A stretch of DNA of 64,000 nucleotides, taken from positions 3,584,501-3,648,500 of the forward strand of contig CM052360.1 in the NCBI GenBank assembly GCA_028551475.1. Reading direction: 5' to 3'. The notes below the pieces were generated by a model, which was not told where the DNA came from, did no database searches, and saw only the letters and a program-made list of their open reading frames with translations. The number at the start of each line of letters is the position of its first letter. Position 1 is the first letter of the stretch. This document shows positions 1 to 12,900 of this stretch, piece after piece. The stretch is from Casuarina equisetifolia. Its lineage: Eukaryota > Streptophyta > Magnoliopsida > Fagales > Casuarinaceae. Both the position numbers and the translations under genes were made by a program.

Positions 1-417
1 ATGTGGACTCATAATTTCGTGGATAGGATAGGATATGATCGCCTGAATCGTGTAAGAGAAACTGGGTTCGACTTCGCTTACAAACTGCTTTAATTCACAT
101 ACAAGCAGATACGCGATTACACTTAAAACTATTTATTATGACTTCTACCGTGCGGTGTCAAAGATTCCTTCCTTCAACTACACATAAAACTAATAGTGTT
201 CATAACAACTTGACAAGTTAAACTTTAGTTTTCTCTTCGAAGATATCTCACGAAGAAAAACAGAAAATTCAAACTCCAAGGCTTGAATCCGGGTAGTCAA
301 TAATGACCAACAACAAGTTGACGATGATGCTCTACAAATACTCGTCTTCTCTCCTAATCAGTATCTGCATCATAAATCGAAGCATTGTCAATATAAAGGG
401 TGAAGGAAAAGGAAGAA
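1..417. other. Upstream spacer of the protease inhibitor gene
   Basis: I see no gene, RNA or clear repeat here. The stretch is AT-rich and should hold the promoter of the inhibitor gene that starts right after it, but I could not fix a convincing TATA box. Confidence 0.4.
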
Positions 418-707
418 ATGGCATCGGAGTGTGAAGGTAAAGAGACTATACACCAGTTTTAAATGTAATATTGAATTGATCTGATCTGATACAGGTGTTT
501 TGAGCCTTTGCAGGTAAGAATTCTTGGCCTGAGCTCGTCGGAGTGCAAGGGACGGTTGCTGAGGGAATCATTGAGAGGGAGAATCCTGTTGTCGATGCTG
601 TGATCGTGCCAGAAGGGTCAGCTGTTATACAAAACTTCCGTTGCGACAGGGTCTGGGTTTGGGCTGATAAAGATGGCGTCGTTTATAAGGTCCCCAAGAT
701 AGGGTAG
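418..707 (+). CDS. Potato type I (PIN1-like) serine protease inhibitor
   Basis: Two exons, 418-436 and 514-707, split by a 77-bp GT-AG intron, give a 70-residue protein beginning MASECEG. The order of features matches the potato inhibitor I family: an N-terminal SWPELVG block, the VAEGIIERENP helix, a reactive loop EGSAVIQNFRC and the closing VPKIG. By alignment with pumpkin CMTI-V the scissile bond would be Gln-Asn, where many relatives have Lys-Asp, Leu-Asp or Met-Asp. Cys5 and the Cys in NFRC could form the single disulphide known in some members. The loop-supporting Arg of RV(R)IW is Trp here. There is no signal peptide, so it is probably cytosolic or vacuolar by another route. An AATAAA signal lies at 773-778. 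The family blocks chymotrypsin- or subtilisin-like proteases and is often wound-induced. Family call is firm; target protease is unknown. Confidence 0.9.
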
Positions 708-1655
708 GAACAGAGTACGTGCAACACTTGTTATTTGGAAATAGCATTGTACTAAAACTTCCTACTAAGATGAATAAAGGTTCCAACTTTCCTTGTGTTG
801 TATTTGACAATTAATAAGAGGTTACATCCTTCGTGTATTGTAATATCCCTCCTGTGTTTCAGTCGTAGATCGACAAATATAGAAAAATGGAGGAATTCTC
901 TTCCTATTCTTCTGCATTGTCATTTTCAATGAACCCAACATGCAATTATGATATGACTCGCTTTCGTACATGTTTCGTGCAAATCTTACTTTTCATCTTC
1001 CTTGGTATCATGCCTTCCCGGAGGTGGCGTCGCATTTTCCGGTTCCTGGCCACCCGGTATCGCGAGGGACGAGCTTGCTTGATGAGCGACGATTTAGATC
1101 TTCACGGAAGGTGGCGACCTGGTTTTGCGAGGGACAATGCTAGCGTGGTCAGATGGGTCGACGTGGCAATCTCGTTTTACACGAGGCGTGTCCTGAGGAG
1201 GTGGCGTCCGACGTGGCAATCACGTACGTTAACAGCAAATCGAGAGAAGAGGAGAACAACACATCAAATGCTACATGAAAACGAGGCATAAAACATGTAG
1301 ACACTGCTTGTGTTCGTCGCTAGTTCTATAAAAGACGACCTCCGCTTTGTTCCACTTCGACAACTGCCAAGACAAACATCGAGAGATAGGACGAGAAAGA
1401 GGGTTAATGATTATCTCACATAATCAATATCTGAAATTTTCCTTATAAACTTATATCTCTCTTTCTTAACAATCAATCCTAAATAAAAGAAAGGAATTAA
1501 CTCTTTTTAATATAGTGTTACAATTCAAATTTAAGTACAACACTTCATTATGGACTTGGTCCAATAATCTCTTACTAGTACCCTATCCATTTGCGCATTT
1601 GCGCATTGCGTCTTGATCATTGAAATGCATATAACTGATTTTTGTCATTTATTAG
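708..1655. other. Spacer with a GC-richer, internally repetitive block (possible LTR debris)
   Basis: From about 1015 to 1220 the sequence is richer in GC than its surroundings and repeats short words: GGTGGCG three times, GCGAGGGAC twice and GACGTGGCAAT twice. A TATA-like TATAAAAG follows near 1326. This could be an old solo LTR or a small LTR fragment, but I found no matching end repeats or primer site. An open frame at 887-1291 crosses the block without resembling a known protein. Confidence 0.25.
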
Positions 1656-2090
<435 letters not shown>

Positions 2091-4430
2091 TCTTCTAAGA
2101 TCGTGATTTGAAATTTGACGTATGTTTTATATTATCAAGTTTATTTTTCTAATAAATCAGTTTTAAGAGAGGAATGGAGCAGTAAAGTAAAAAAGTTTAC
2201 TTGTAAACTAGGCCAGTTTGTGTTACAAAGCTCAAATTCAACCCAATAACTAGTTCAGAAAAAAGAAATCATTTGTTATATTTATATTCATCACAAGATC
2301 ATTCTTTCACAATATGGGATAATAAGAAATATTTTTCTATACTGATCATCAAGCCTTTTGAAATCAACCATCTATTTTGTATTGTCAATTTATTAATTTA
2401 TGAGGGATTCAAGAAATAAGTTGATTCACAAATTAACACGTGCGATGAAAATCAAGAATAATATAACGAGACAATTCTTTAATATTTTGTTCACAGCAGC
2501 CAAACAAGAACTTTCTCGTTCCACGACCAAATGATTGTCTTGGGATTAACGGACTACCCCATAGTATCGTCACTGATGACCGACCCTTAGGGCCAACTGT
2601 CGACGGTGAAGCAAGATATGTGGATGGAAATTAGAAATTGAAGCATTTTTGGGTTCCTTTCGTACATTAAGTTGATGGTTTAGGTGTAGAAGTATTGGGC
2701 AAAGGGAAACAATAATGATTCCTTTGCACATTAAGCATTGATCTTGCAGCAACATCTTTATCAGGTTAAAGGGGTAAAAGATTCGATGTATCTAATGTTC
2801 AAATGATGCTAGGATTTATAGCGTTGCATTTGACAAGACTAGATTTTGTATGTGGAAGCCATTGCTGAAGGCCCTGAGTTGCTTGTCTTAGGAGCAACCC
2901 CTAGAAATATCGTCAAGTTGTAGGCAATATAAGATGGGTTTTGATTCTTCTTCAATTTTGAAACCCTCTTGGTGGGTGGAATAAATTAGGTGTAAATGAG
3001 TTTGTTAAAGTAATTGGAGATCGTTTGACAAATACAAGGTTAAACTAATATATGTAATTATGACTCTAAATGATTGATAAGCATGAGAGTCAATCACGAC
3101 ATTATTGCATGTGGAATGATCTCACAATACAATCTTGACAGCCTAAAGCCATGCAAAAACGAGTAGTCTTAGGCTTGCAAATGAATTATTCTTGTCTTTT
3201 GCATCTCTTCATTATGTTGTAGGAAAAAAGTTTTTTCCTATGGTTGATTGCCGAATATTAATGGTTGAGGCTAAATGATTAGTGCAGTATTTGTCTTCTG
3301 GTTCTAATTGTATGGGAAAAAGTAAATTTCTTCTAAAGATTGGTATCTCTTCTAATAAATAGTGAAATGCCTCCTCAGAATCAATATGAATTGCAAATGA
3401 GATAATACAACCTTTTTTTAATATAAGGTATTATCTTGTGAAATTAGACTTTAATATCATATTAAGAAATTTAATTTATCTTAAAATTGATTTACATGTA
3501 CATTATTTTAGAGATATTTATCAAATATGATTTAGATAATATGAGACCCTCTCATTTAACAAGTATATACCTTATTGAACTCAATTATCTATTAATGAGT
3601 GCATGCATGAGAACTAATATTTCGAGTGTGACAATTGAAAAGGGATTGAGCTATTTGAATATGTTTAGATCACAAGATAGTAAAGATTCATTTCATACAT
3701 TATTACCTTGCCATATTATGAATAATTGAAAGGGTTTTACAGTTTTCTGAAGAGTAGAATATCTCTTAATATTCATTCTCAAACGAAGGAACTTGTCAAC
3801 AACTTGGTGCCCAGTGAGCTTTGAAAGAATTATTTTCATGTACAAGTTTCTCCCATCGGTTGGGACTTTGGTGACCGACATAAGATAGCTGAGACATTCT
3901 AATGTTCAGTATTTGGTGGTCTTGACGTTTTGCTCGTCAAGTCTTTGCTTAGAAAAGTTGAAAGCAAGACACATTCCACCATCAACAATGTTTACCAGAG
4001 AATAGTATTAAGAATATGACACACGCTTTAGAGTAATAGATTTTCTGATAAAGGCGGCAAAGGAGGGTGGTCAAAGAGTTCGATATCCATGTGGGACATA
4101 TATTTGAATTTTTCAACATATTCTGTAAAAAAAAAAAAAAAACTCAATTCACAAGGAAAGAAGTGTTTTACCTAAAGCTTAAACTCCTACTTTTAAAATT
4201 TAATTATTAAGAGAAATATTTTCGCATATCAAAAGACACCCAACTAATCTCGTTGACGAGCTTCTCCAAAAACCAACTATTTTGCCTACTGTTTACAGTA
4301 GGAACGTTTAGTTCCAATTGCAATCTTGTCAATCTGAACAATGGGCTTCCAAGTCCTCTTAACTCAAGCTGCATAGATTAAAATACCACACAAAGTTACC
4401 TGTTTCGTGTATATCATCAGCAACTACTTA
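2091..4430. other. Anonymous AT-rich spacer
   Basis: No coding frame with a recognisable product. Around 2830-3300 scattered frames have a faint look of retroelement gag-like text, for example a Phe-Asp-Lys-Thr run followed by Met-Trp-Lys, but not enough to name an element. An A-run of about 17 bases lies near 4126-4142. Confidence 0.3.
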
Positions 4431-4436
4431 ATGAAT

Positions 4437-4909
4437 TTGACTAATCCATGTTTTTTCTGACTGACTTCTAACTTTTTCATGGGTGTGAAGGCTGACAGCT
4501 GGTGTCAGAGAAAAAGAACTGCCACGGGGAACGGGAGTTGCCAATGTTGGAGGGATGACTCAATCTCCTTCCACTTTCAGATCATGCGCTGCAGGGAAAC
4601 TTGACCAGCAAATGAATACGTTGTAGTCATTTCAGACACAAAATCTCCAAGAGAGAAAGCTCACAGAAATGGAATTACATACAGTGATGTTGAAATTAGA
4701 CAGTCAGAACTCTATTATATTCGTCAATGGCTTCGCCCATACGTTAGCTTATGATTCTTACATTCACAAGATGGAAAGGAAAAACCTTGGGGTGCAAGCT
4801 GAACCCCTCCATTCCTGCGTTGGACCCATTCAAAATCTTTGTTTTCGGCGAAATTGCACAAAGAAGTCAAAAGTTAAAAACCCTTCAACAAAATTTATCG
4901 CTATAAATA
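4437..4909 (+). promoter_or_regulatory. Promoter of the CTNIP-like gene: W-boxes and TATA box
   Basis: A canonical TATAAATA sits at 4902-4909, 55 bp before the start codon. Three W-box cores lie upstream: TTGACT at 4437-4442, TTGACC at 4611-4616, and TTGACT on the minus strand at 4865-4870, only about 30 bp before the TATA box. W-boxes bind WRKY factors, which fits immune-induced expression of this peptide family. Occupancy is inference. Confidence 0.55.
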
Positions 4910-4963
4910 CCATTACTTCCTCAACGAAATCATCTTACTTGTTTATCTTGGACACCAAACAAT

Positions 4964-5206
4964 ATGAGACTAGTCGATATCGCTCTGGCAATGCTGCTGC
5001 TGATGATTCTTCAGCATGTACAATTGTACGGAGCTAGCAGACCATTATACGAAGAAGAGATGATGATGAAGAAGCTTAGGTTGCAGAATCTTCAGAAGGG
5101 CGACGTCCCTTCCTCCGGAGCATCTGGGTGCACTTATATTCCGGGAACCGGAGGACCAGGATGTCCAGACAACGAAATGCATTACGCTAGAAACGCTATC
5201 CCGTGA
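4964..5206 (+). CDS. CTNIP/SCREW-type secreted phytocytokine precursor
   Basis: Single-exon precursor of 80 residues. Residues 1-24 form a signal peptide: charged start, a leucine/methionine-rich core, and small residues at Gly23-Ala24. A charged, Met/Lys/Glu-rich pro-region follows (about 26-45). The C-terminal part carries the conserved core GCTYIPGTGGPGC with two cysteines (56 and 67), preceded by a PSSG turn and followed by a short acidic tail. Arabidopsis CTNIP/SCREW peptides share such a Cys-Thr-x-Ile-Pro core and paired cysteines and are sensed by the receptor kinase HSL3/NUT, tuning immunity and stomatal reopening. Here Tyr takes the place of the usual Asn. The ATG is the first one after the TATA box. 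Family assignment comes from remembered motif and architecture; no database search was run. Ligand function is inference. Confidence 0.75.
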   Translation: MRLVDIALAMLLLMILQHVQLYGASRPLYEEEMMMKKLRLQNLQKGDVPSSGASGCTYIPGTGGPGCPDNEMHYARNAIP

Positions 5207-5516
5207 GCTAGTGCTCACCCACCTCCGGTGGGCCAGTTTGGCGTGGCTACCAAAGAGAAACATTGAAGCTCTCCATTGAAGATACGAGCTTGAAGTTCTT
5301 TCCTTTTCGGCATTTTGAAGCTGAAGCTTTGGTTACCCGAAGGAATTCGCAAGAGTAAGGATATCGGGCCAGATCAAAGTCGTGCAAAAGTATAGTTTTT
5401 AAGATTGTTTTGTTCATCTATTCTTTCCCTTCCAGACACTTCCATTTTGTACATAATATGTGTTCTTATTGGATAGATTTACTTTTCCTTCCCCTGGTGG
5501 GGAGGAAGTCGTGTAG

Positions 5517-5522
5517 AATAAA
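5517..5522 (+). other. Poly(A) signal of the CTNIP-like gene
   Basis: AATAAA about 310 bp after the stop codon, the first good signal downstream of the peptide gene. Confidence 0.5.
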
Positions 5523-6830
5523 AGTTCACAGGCTGCAGAAAGAATTAGTCGGAAACCGTTCGCCATTGTAAGCTTTATTACTGCGAATCCGACAAGCCTG
5601 TGGGATATGAATTATTGCTAATACAACTACGCAATGTTATGCAGTTTTACTTTGAAGATTCATATTGCGGCCATAATACTACTTTTTAATGTTTCTTCGG
5701 TGGAGACATGACTCAGAAGATGAGTTTGCCTTGTTGTTTAAGATTACTTAGGTAGAAAAGTTGCGTGTCATTATTTAGGACGTAAGTTAGGCTTTGGAGA
5801 GATTAAAAGCACACCGTGCCGTACGAGAACAGACCATGCCATGTTCAGTGGGCTGCTGTTGATTAACAAAAGCTGGTCAATTGGGCAGCTGTTCTTTGAC
5901 CTGATCTGGTCAGCTTGAACACAAAAAATAACATTTGACTACCGTAGGAATTAAACGATCATAATCATTCCTCGGCCAGGGAAAATGCTTGAGTTGGTAC
6001 ATGCAAATCTTTTTTGAAAAACAAGTTGGGGCAACTTGGTCGGATGGAAAGCAACAGGCAGAAACCCAACGTTTTTTAAGGTTTAAATACCCAAAAAGAA
6101 AAAGAAATTAGAAAATTAATGTGAGTGCTTCATGTCACCATTACTTCTTTACATGATTTACCTTTCCCTATCAGTGAGCGGTTTTTATGCTGTCTACAGC
6201 ATCAATCTAGCTTAAACAGATAAATAATTCAAGGGTCCTTCAGCAGTATCCTGTATATACTATTGAACTGCCTCCGTGGCTTCCAAGTCTAGCATGAACC
6301 CTTCTTGGAAGGACGAAGAAGACATTGCAAATACTAACCATAGCGTTAACATCAAACCACATAAGCCCGTCCAAGACACCAAACTATATGGCCCTTTGAT
6401 TACAGAAGTCAATTCTATCAACACAAACAGATATATATATATAGGTAGTTTTGTTTGATTCACCTCAACTAAAAGATTGGTTAAATTAATCTTTATAGCA
6501 GTAACTAAATACCCCGTTAGGTATGAACACTTATGAGAAAACATAATTAATAAATGGGAAATAAATTAATTAAATCTAAGTTTCAAACTTGTTTGTTTGT
6601 CTCGCCGCTGAGTCCCGATATCAGTCTTTCTTGTTATTACGAAGCCGAGCAGGCATGCTACAATGCTATCTACAAAGCTACAGAACATCAAATAAAGCAT
6701 GAACCAGGACACAGCGACGTAGACAATGTGGTTCAGACTAATGCGTTTCAAACAGCGACCAGAAACCCCAGGGGGATAGAGAAAGCCTCATCTTTTAAGT
6801 GATGCAGAACTGGAAACAAAGAAGGTGGAC
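5523..6830. other. Spacer between the peptide gene and the MATH-domain gene
   Basis: Mostly AT-rich with no recognised gene apart from the weak open frame reported separately at 6260-6544. The right edge should hold the end of the MATH gene's 3' UTR, which reads on the minus strand. Confidence 0.35.
6260..6544 (-). CDS. Unassigned open frame with a hydrophobic segment
   Basis: The last 50 or so residues look protein-like: a hydrophobic stretch SWTGLCGLMLTLWLVFAM followed by a polar, acidic tail ending EATEAVQ. I do not recognise the family. It could be a small membrane protein, the last exon of a decayed gene, or chance. No partner exon was found, and the first part of the frame is low-complexity and less convincing. 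Confidence 0.2.
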   Translation of the reverse strand: MFSHKCSYLTGYLVTAIKINLTNLLVEVNQTKLPIYIYLFVLIELTSVIKGPYSLVSWTGLCGLMLTLWLVFAMSSSSFQEGFMLDLEATEAVQ

Positions 6831-6967
6831 ACCTTTACAAAAAAGTTTTCTTGTCAAAGGATCATAACCTCACTCCAAATCTAAGACCCCAACAATTTCC
6901 TCAAAATACATTATTACAACGGGCAGGATCCCAGTAATTTGGGTCCAGACTCCGTCATACTTCCCTT

Positions 6968-9900
6968 TCAGTGCCCATTTGAAGGCCGGAAAACTGTATA
7001 ACCATTGACACCACAAGCCAGATTTGTATAATCTGGATTATAATGAGGGTAACCATCGCCCTCAGTACTCCTCATGCCAAGTACAGATAAATCAGAACCA
7101 GCAAGCTGCCACTGGTTTGGAATTAACCCATCTACCTGCCCATTTACATAAGGAAATGCACTGGTTTGTGGCATGAAATCCCTCATGTTGTCATAATGGC
7201 TGCTAGAAGGGTGATATTGAGGTTGAAACCCATCTTCATGGTAACTTCGCGTTCGCTCGAACCTGCAAGAGCTGGATGAGGACCCAACGTCACCCGATAT
7301 GCTCATCTCACCAGGAAAAGAAAAATGCCTATTTAATTGCTGTGGACCATTGCTGAGTGACTGAAAAGCTGTGCTTGCTCTTGCGGCCTTGCCAACACCA
7401 TGTTCATCATCAAGCAGTTCATTAATGATATCCAGATGGGGGAAATCTTCCGTCAACACTCCTTGTGTCTGCCGGCCAGAAACACTGGCAGCGAACTGTG
7501 AGGATAGATGATCCCGTGATCCACCGTGCACATGCTTATACAAGCTCAGGTTTTGAACGTCATTTAGGAGAGAAGAAGAATCGTAGTGCATATTTCTACT
7601 GGACTCTCTTTGAGAAGTCTCCATCCAGTGGGGTCCATTCTGTAAAACATCCCGCATTCCAATACAATAAGGAATCCCCGTCTTCATATTTGGATCCATC
7701 CTCTCAGAGCTCTGGGATAAAAATGTTGGTCCAGATACCAATGTAGCTGACTGAGAGAATGCTGAGGATTGACTCAACCCTGAACTATGAGAGTTAGGAT
7801 GAGAAAAACCGCCTGTACTCGGGCCAACAGGGTTACCGACTATGGCATTTCTATAGGACTGGGGAATATAACCATGTGCTGATGCAGATGGTTCAGGACC
7901 TAACCGACCAGCTGCACTTACTGAACGAGCAAGCAGAGGGCTTGTTTGAACCATGGAGACAACAGGAGCAGCTGGCCTGGGACCAGGAACAAGAGGAGCA
8001 CTGGAGGGCCTTGACATCACTGGTCCTTGCTGTGACACAGATTTCTCATTTGGTTTTGGACTAACAGCCTTCTGGACCTCATGTTTGGCCACAACAGCAG
8101 GTTGGCATGATGTATTCAAAGGTGCAATTTTTTCAGTCTGTTGGGTGACACTTGAAGAAGTTTTCCCAAGTGGGATAGGGTCCACAATAGCATTACTACG
8201 TAAGTCCACCTTAAATCGAACAGGAGAAGTGGTACTCATAGGCAAGCTTCGGGGAGAGGACGGTATTGCTGATGTCCTATCTCTAGTGGCTCTTTCCACG
8301 TCAATCAGTTTCTTCTGCAGCAAAACAACTTCTTCTTCCTGTCACACAAGATCAAACTCCAACCATATCAGATCATAGCAACATTTTTCACAATAAATAG
8401 AAGAAAGAAGGCTGAAATCATGAGAATAAAGAGGCACCAGAAAAAAAAAATCTTTTAAAAAAAGTGAAATAAAATAAATTTAAAAGGGACATTTTACATG
8501 TTGAGCACGTCTCCAAAAATCAGCATTTGGACCATGCTGCAAGAACACATACGATGCAGCATAATTGGTAAATGTGATTAAGAAACACCATTAGCAGTTT
8601 GATCAAATCCTGAGTTCAAAGAATATCTATTTTTTTCCAGGTGTCCTTCCTCTTTTGCTCCTGAATAGGAAAGAAGTAGGAAGCTAGGATATTAAAAACC
8701 GTTTTGGCCTTAAGAACTAAATATTAATAGAACAATACAATTAGATGAGAAAGACATTCACAAGACTATGTTCAAACAATTGCACAGCTAATAATGACAT
8801 TTTGAGTGACTCCACCTTCTTAACTGTTTGCTGCTCAGGCCACTTCATCCGGTCCTGCAAGGAGAGAACAGCCTCAGATTCCACAGCCTTACAGCTCCCA
8901 GGCAAGTCACTTAGATCCCCTGCCTCCTCTATAGGCCCAGCAGACTGATTATCCACCTCATTTGCCCAACTACTCCCATCACAGATTACCTTGCCTCTTT
9001 GATTCTTTCCCCTACAATGGTGAAGGGCAAAATCAAGTAAATACCTTATGGTTAAATATACGTAGCATTTGCAAAGAACTGCCGTGATAAATTTACCTGC
9101 TAGGAGATTTTTGGCTTTTATGGTTCATGAAGGAGTTCCCCTTATTTGATCCATTTGTTGCCACCGATGGAACAGACTCTGTAGAACATGTTGAAGAACT
9201 ATCATCCACTACAGAATGACTCTTTCTTTCAGCAGCACCATTTTGTGCTAGTGAAAAGGAATTAATTCCACTGCTACAAGCTTCCAGTGGAGGATGAACT
9301 TCTGATGTGTCAGTATCCCAATTTACAGGACTGGCATCACGATCTTCATGATCAGGCTGAAGAACTTCAAGAACACCATCTATTGAGTCTGATGCATCAG
9401 AAACATCTTCAAGCAAATCAGACTTTTCAACTATAGGTTGCACCTCCTCCGTATTGCTGTCTTGCTTTTCATCATTGGGGTTTTCCTGTTCGTGTTTGTC
9501 TTGTACCACCAGAGCAGGCCTTTCCTCCCTCCCTTTTTCCTTCCCTTTTCGATTATTTCGTTTTTGTTTGGCCTGTCAAATAAGAAAGCAAGAAATACAA
9601 GTCCGTGACTACAGATAGCAATTGAAGGCATTTGGTACAACAATTCTTCTGTCTTCTAAGTTCAATGTAATCTGATCTGGAATTAGACCTTATAAATTAA
9701 GAGAAATAGGTCAACAGATATACAGAATCCTCAAAAACTAGAGAACGAAAAGGAACCATTTCTCCAAACATCAGAAGATTCTTTCTCAAATTTAGATATA
9801 TAGCCAATCTACAGTTAGGATTTGCATACCTTTAACACATTTGATACAAATAAACCAAATCACAAAAAAAGAAAGGTGGGGTGGGACACTTCAGGAACAA

Positions 9901-12900
9901 TATGAGTCCAGATATTTGATCCAAGGCATAAACCGTCATCTTAGAAATCACCTTGCATTGGTTAAGCAGCACATTTTTTACATAAATAGTACATGCCTTT
10001 TGCTGATTTTACAAATGATCATTCCTCAGAAGGGATGCTTTCAAAAACTGACATAACTTCTCAAAGAAAAAAGAAAAAAGACATGGAATCACTATACTAT
10101 GCAGATAAATATTAATTGTAATGACATCTACCGAAGAACAACAACCAAAGACGAATAGAAACTCAATTTTTAGTGGACCAGAATAAGAATATTCAACCTT
10201 GCTTTTCTTTGATTTCTTTTCCTTTTCAGTTCCTCCACGTTTTGCCTTCTGCTCACTTTCAGCAAGCCATGCTGCCTCCTCTTCACGGATTAGCTCCTCT
10301 TGCCTCTTCAAAGCAACAGCTTCCTGGTAGGCAACCTCTATTTTATTGCTGCATGTATGTAAAGGGAAAAAAGTTACAGCATCTACAAAAACATATAACC
10401 AAGTAAATTTATAAATTTATTGCATGTGTAGATTGAATCAGACCTTTATCTTGAATTACTAAAGTCAAAAGACATAATAATGCATTCAATAATCACAAGG
10501 TGTCAAAAGATGACTAGATTCACAACATAGCTCAATCCCCACATTCTCAACCACATGGAAAAATAGAAGCAAAGGGGAAAATGGAAGTGGATACAGGAAT
10601 AATATCCTATTCCAGAAACTATTGGCATAGCATGCCCAATAAGCAAGACACCAAAGGTTCTAGACAGTAGGATTCTGCAGTCTAGCTTCTCTCCTCAAAT
10701 TGCCACCACTGTCTCAATTACGAAGACCAGAAAAGTGTGTAGAAGAGAATTATAGCCATTTCTACAGCTCAGGCAGTATATTCACAGTAGCAAAAGTCCA
10801 TCTGTTGAACATGGATTCCATTTGCTTTGGAAGTAGAATTATGATACAGAGGGTCAATGGTTATACCGTACAAGATAGACTACATAATAAACCATTAAAC
10901 CCAAATTTATTTCAATAAAGAAGATCATTAATACCTTGAAAAAGAATACATGACACTTTAGCCCATAGGTTGCAGCCAGATCACAAAACAAGTTCAACAG
11001 AGACATGTATAAAGCAAATCACAGTGCTTTGTTATCCAATGAGCACCAAGTTCTTCTGTTCTGCCTTTTTATTAAAGCTATGATTCCTAATCACAGTTAA
11101 AAAGATAAAAACCCAGGTAAAGAAATAGTGAACCCTTTTGGTACGGTTACCAGACAAACTACCTGAAGATATGGGCAAGGACAAATATCTCCACTGTTCG
11201 GCGACCCAATTCTGTGAGACGCATCTCATCTCGCTCAATAGAATCTTTGTTGAAGTCCTCTCCAGAGTTCCCATCCTGCATGTCAAGGTAAGGGGTTACT
11301 CAGCCACATGATAAGCAACACTTCATATTTTACTTGGGATCTCTTCCATTCTTTGACTTTGGGGAAATACTAGGATTGTTACACTTTGGTTCTCCATTTT
11401 CTACTCCACATTTCAACATATAACATTCATGAAGCAAAACACAAAGAAAAAGAACAAATGAGTAATTTGCGAGAGTGGTCATGAAAGCAATCTCCAGACT
11501 CTGCTTTATTCTCAGTCTCCCTGCAATCTCCAGTTTTGCAACTCACCTTTGTACGATTCTGCGGACCCTTCTCATCTTTTGGAGGCAATAGATCCATAGC
11601 AGCTCTCTCAAGTAAAGACAACACATCATCAACTAATACAAACATATCTTTTTCCACGCGAACAATGGGAGCTGGCATTTCCTCAGCCTCCAATAATTTG
11701 AACCTCCCTTTCTTCCACATAGTCTGGCCTTCAAGTGCCTTTAATCCACTGTACAAGGAATCCATTACCAAAGTTGAAGTAACTTCCTTTTCTATGAAGA
11801 AATGCTTCACAACTACTTTTAAAATCACATCCATCTTCTCCCTGGACATACGACGCCTAGAATTCTGGTCTATCCCCAACCAGAAAGCACAGAAACTGCA
11901 ACAATAGAAAATAATCAGCCTCATCAAACCTATTATTCTGAAAAGGGAAGTAAAAACACGCAACTAATACCATGCAAATAAAGAGAACGCAGGATAGGGA
12001 GCAATTCATGCAAAAACATATAACATTAAACGTGAACTTTAATAGTTTGCACAATACAATATTGCCCATTGAATAGTCAACTCGCAAAAGTACCGACCCA
12101 TACCCCTAGCAGCCAGAAAATCATTTGATTTCCATAAGAAGTTGAGAGCACCATATCTCCCAAAACTGAGATGTCAAGTAACTGACTTTGACAATCACAG
12201 CTCCGCATTATTTTTAATGATAATTCTAGAGGTGGAAATGAAATACCTTGACCACCTTGCTTTATCATCGATCAACTTCCCAAGCTTACTTCTTCTCTCT
12301 TCTACAAACCGCCGACAAATCTGCTCCACGTTTGTTAAATAAACCCTAACAAGTTCCCTCCTATACTGACAATCAAGGCAACGAAAAGGCCTATCTGCTT
12401 TCTCCCTACAAAAAAGAAGATAAAAATAAATGACATATAAATCAACTACAGAAATATTAGTCAAAGAATGTTTTACAGGCACAATAAAGTTAAGCTTCAT
12501 GCTTTCAGCGATGCTTCACTACAACTGAATCTAAGCATATTGCACTCCCATCAGTACATGAGTAAAATTAGTGCCTTGCAGTGGGGACTCAATGAATATA
12601 TAGACGAGGTACCCTACCACATAAAATATTTAAGTACAAATTGAAGATGTGCATAAGGAAGGATTAGTTGCTCATGAAAGAGAGAGACCTTTAGCCACCC
12701 AGAATTTTCCTCGGGGTACTCAATTTATCTAATATACAACTCTCTTAAGTATATTACACAAAGGACACAATCAGCAATGGGGACAACCACAAAGGGAGCT
12801 TCTATGGACACGCAGGATTGACATCCAAAGACTGAATAAAACATCAAATAGATCTTCAACAAAGACAGATTATGAATTTGACTGATTTGCAGTAAAATGA

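Noticed and set aside
2830-3300. Named retroelement in the spacer
   Set aside because: Only faint gag-like text, no ends and no polymerase part; too weak to name a family.
4669-5037. Longer open frame upstream of and overlapping the peptide gene
   Set aside because: It spans the TATA box and promoter and has no family match; the peptide frame has a signal peptide and a conserved core.
7465-8378. Plus-strand open frames inside the large last exon of the MATH gene
   Set aside because: They are antisense shadows of a confirmed exon with a strong family match on the minus strand.
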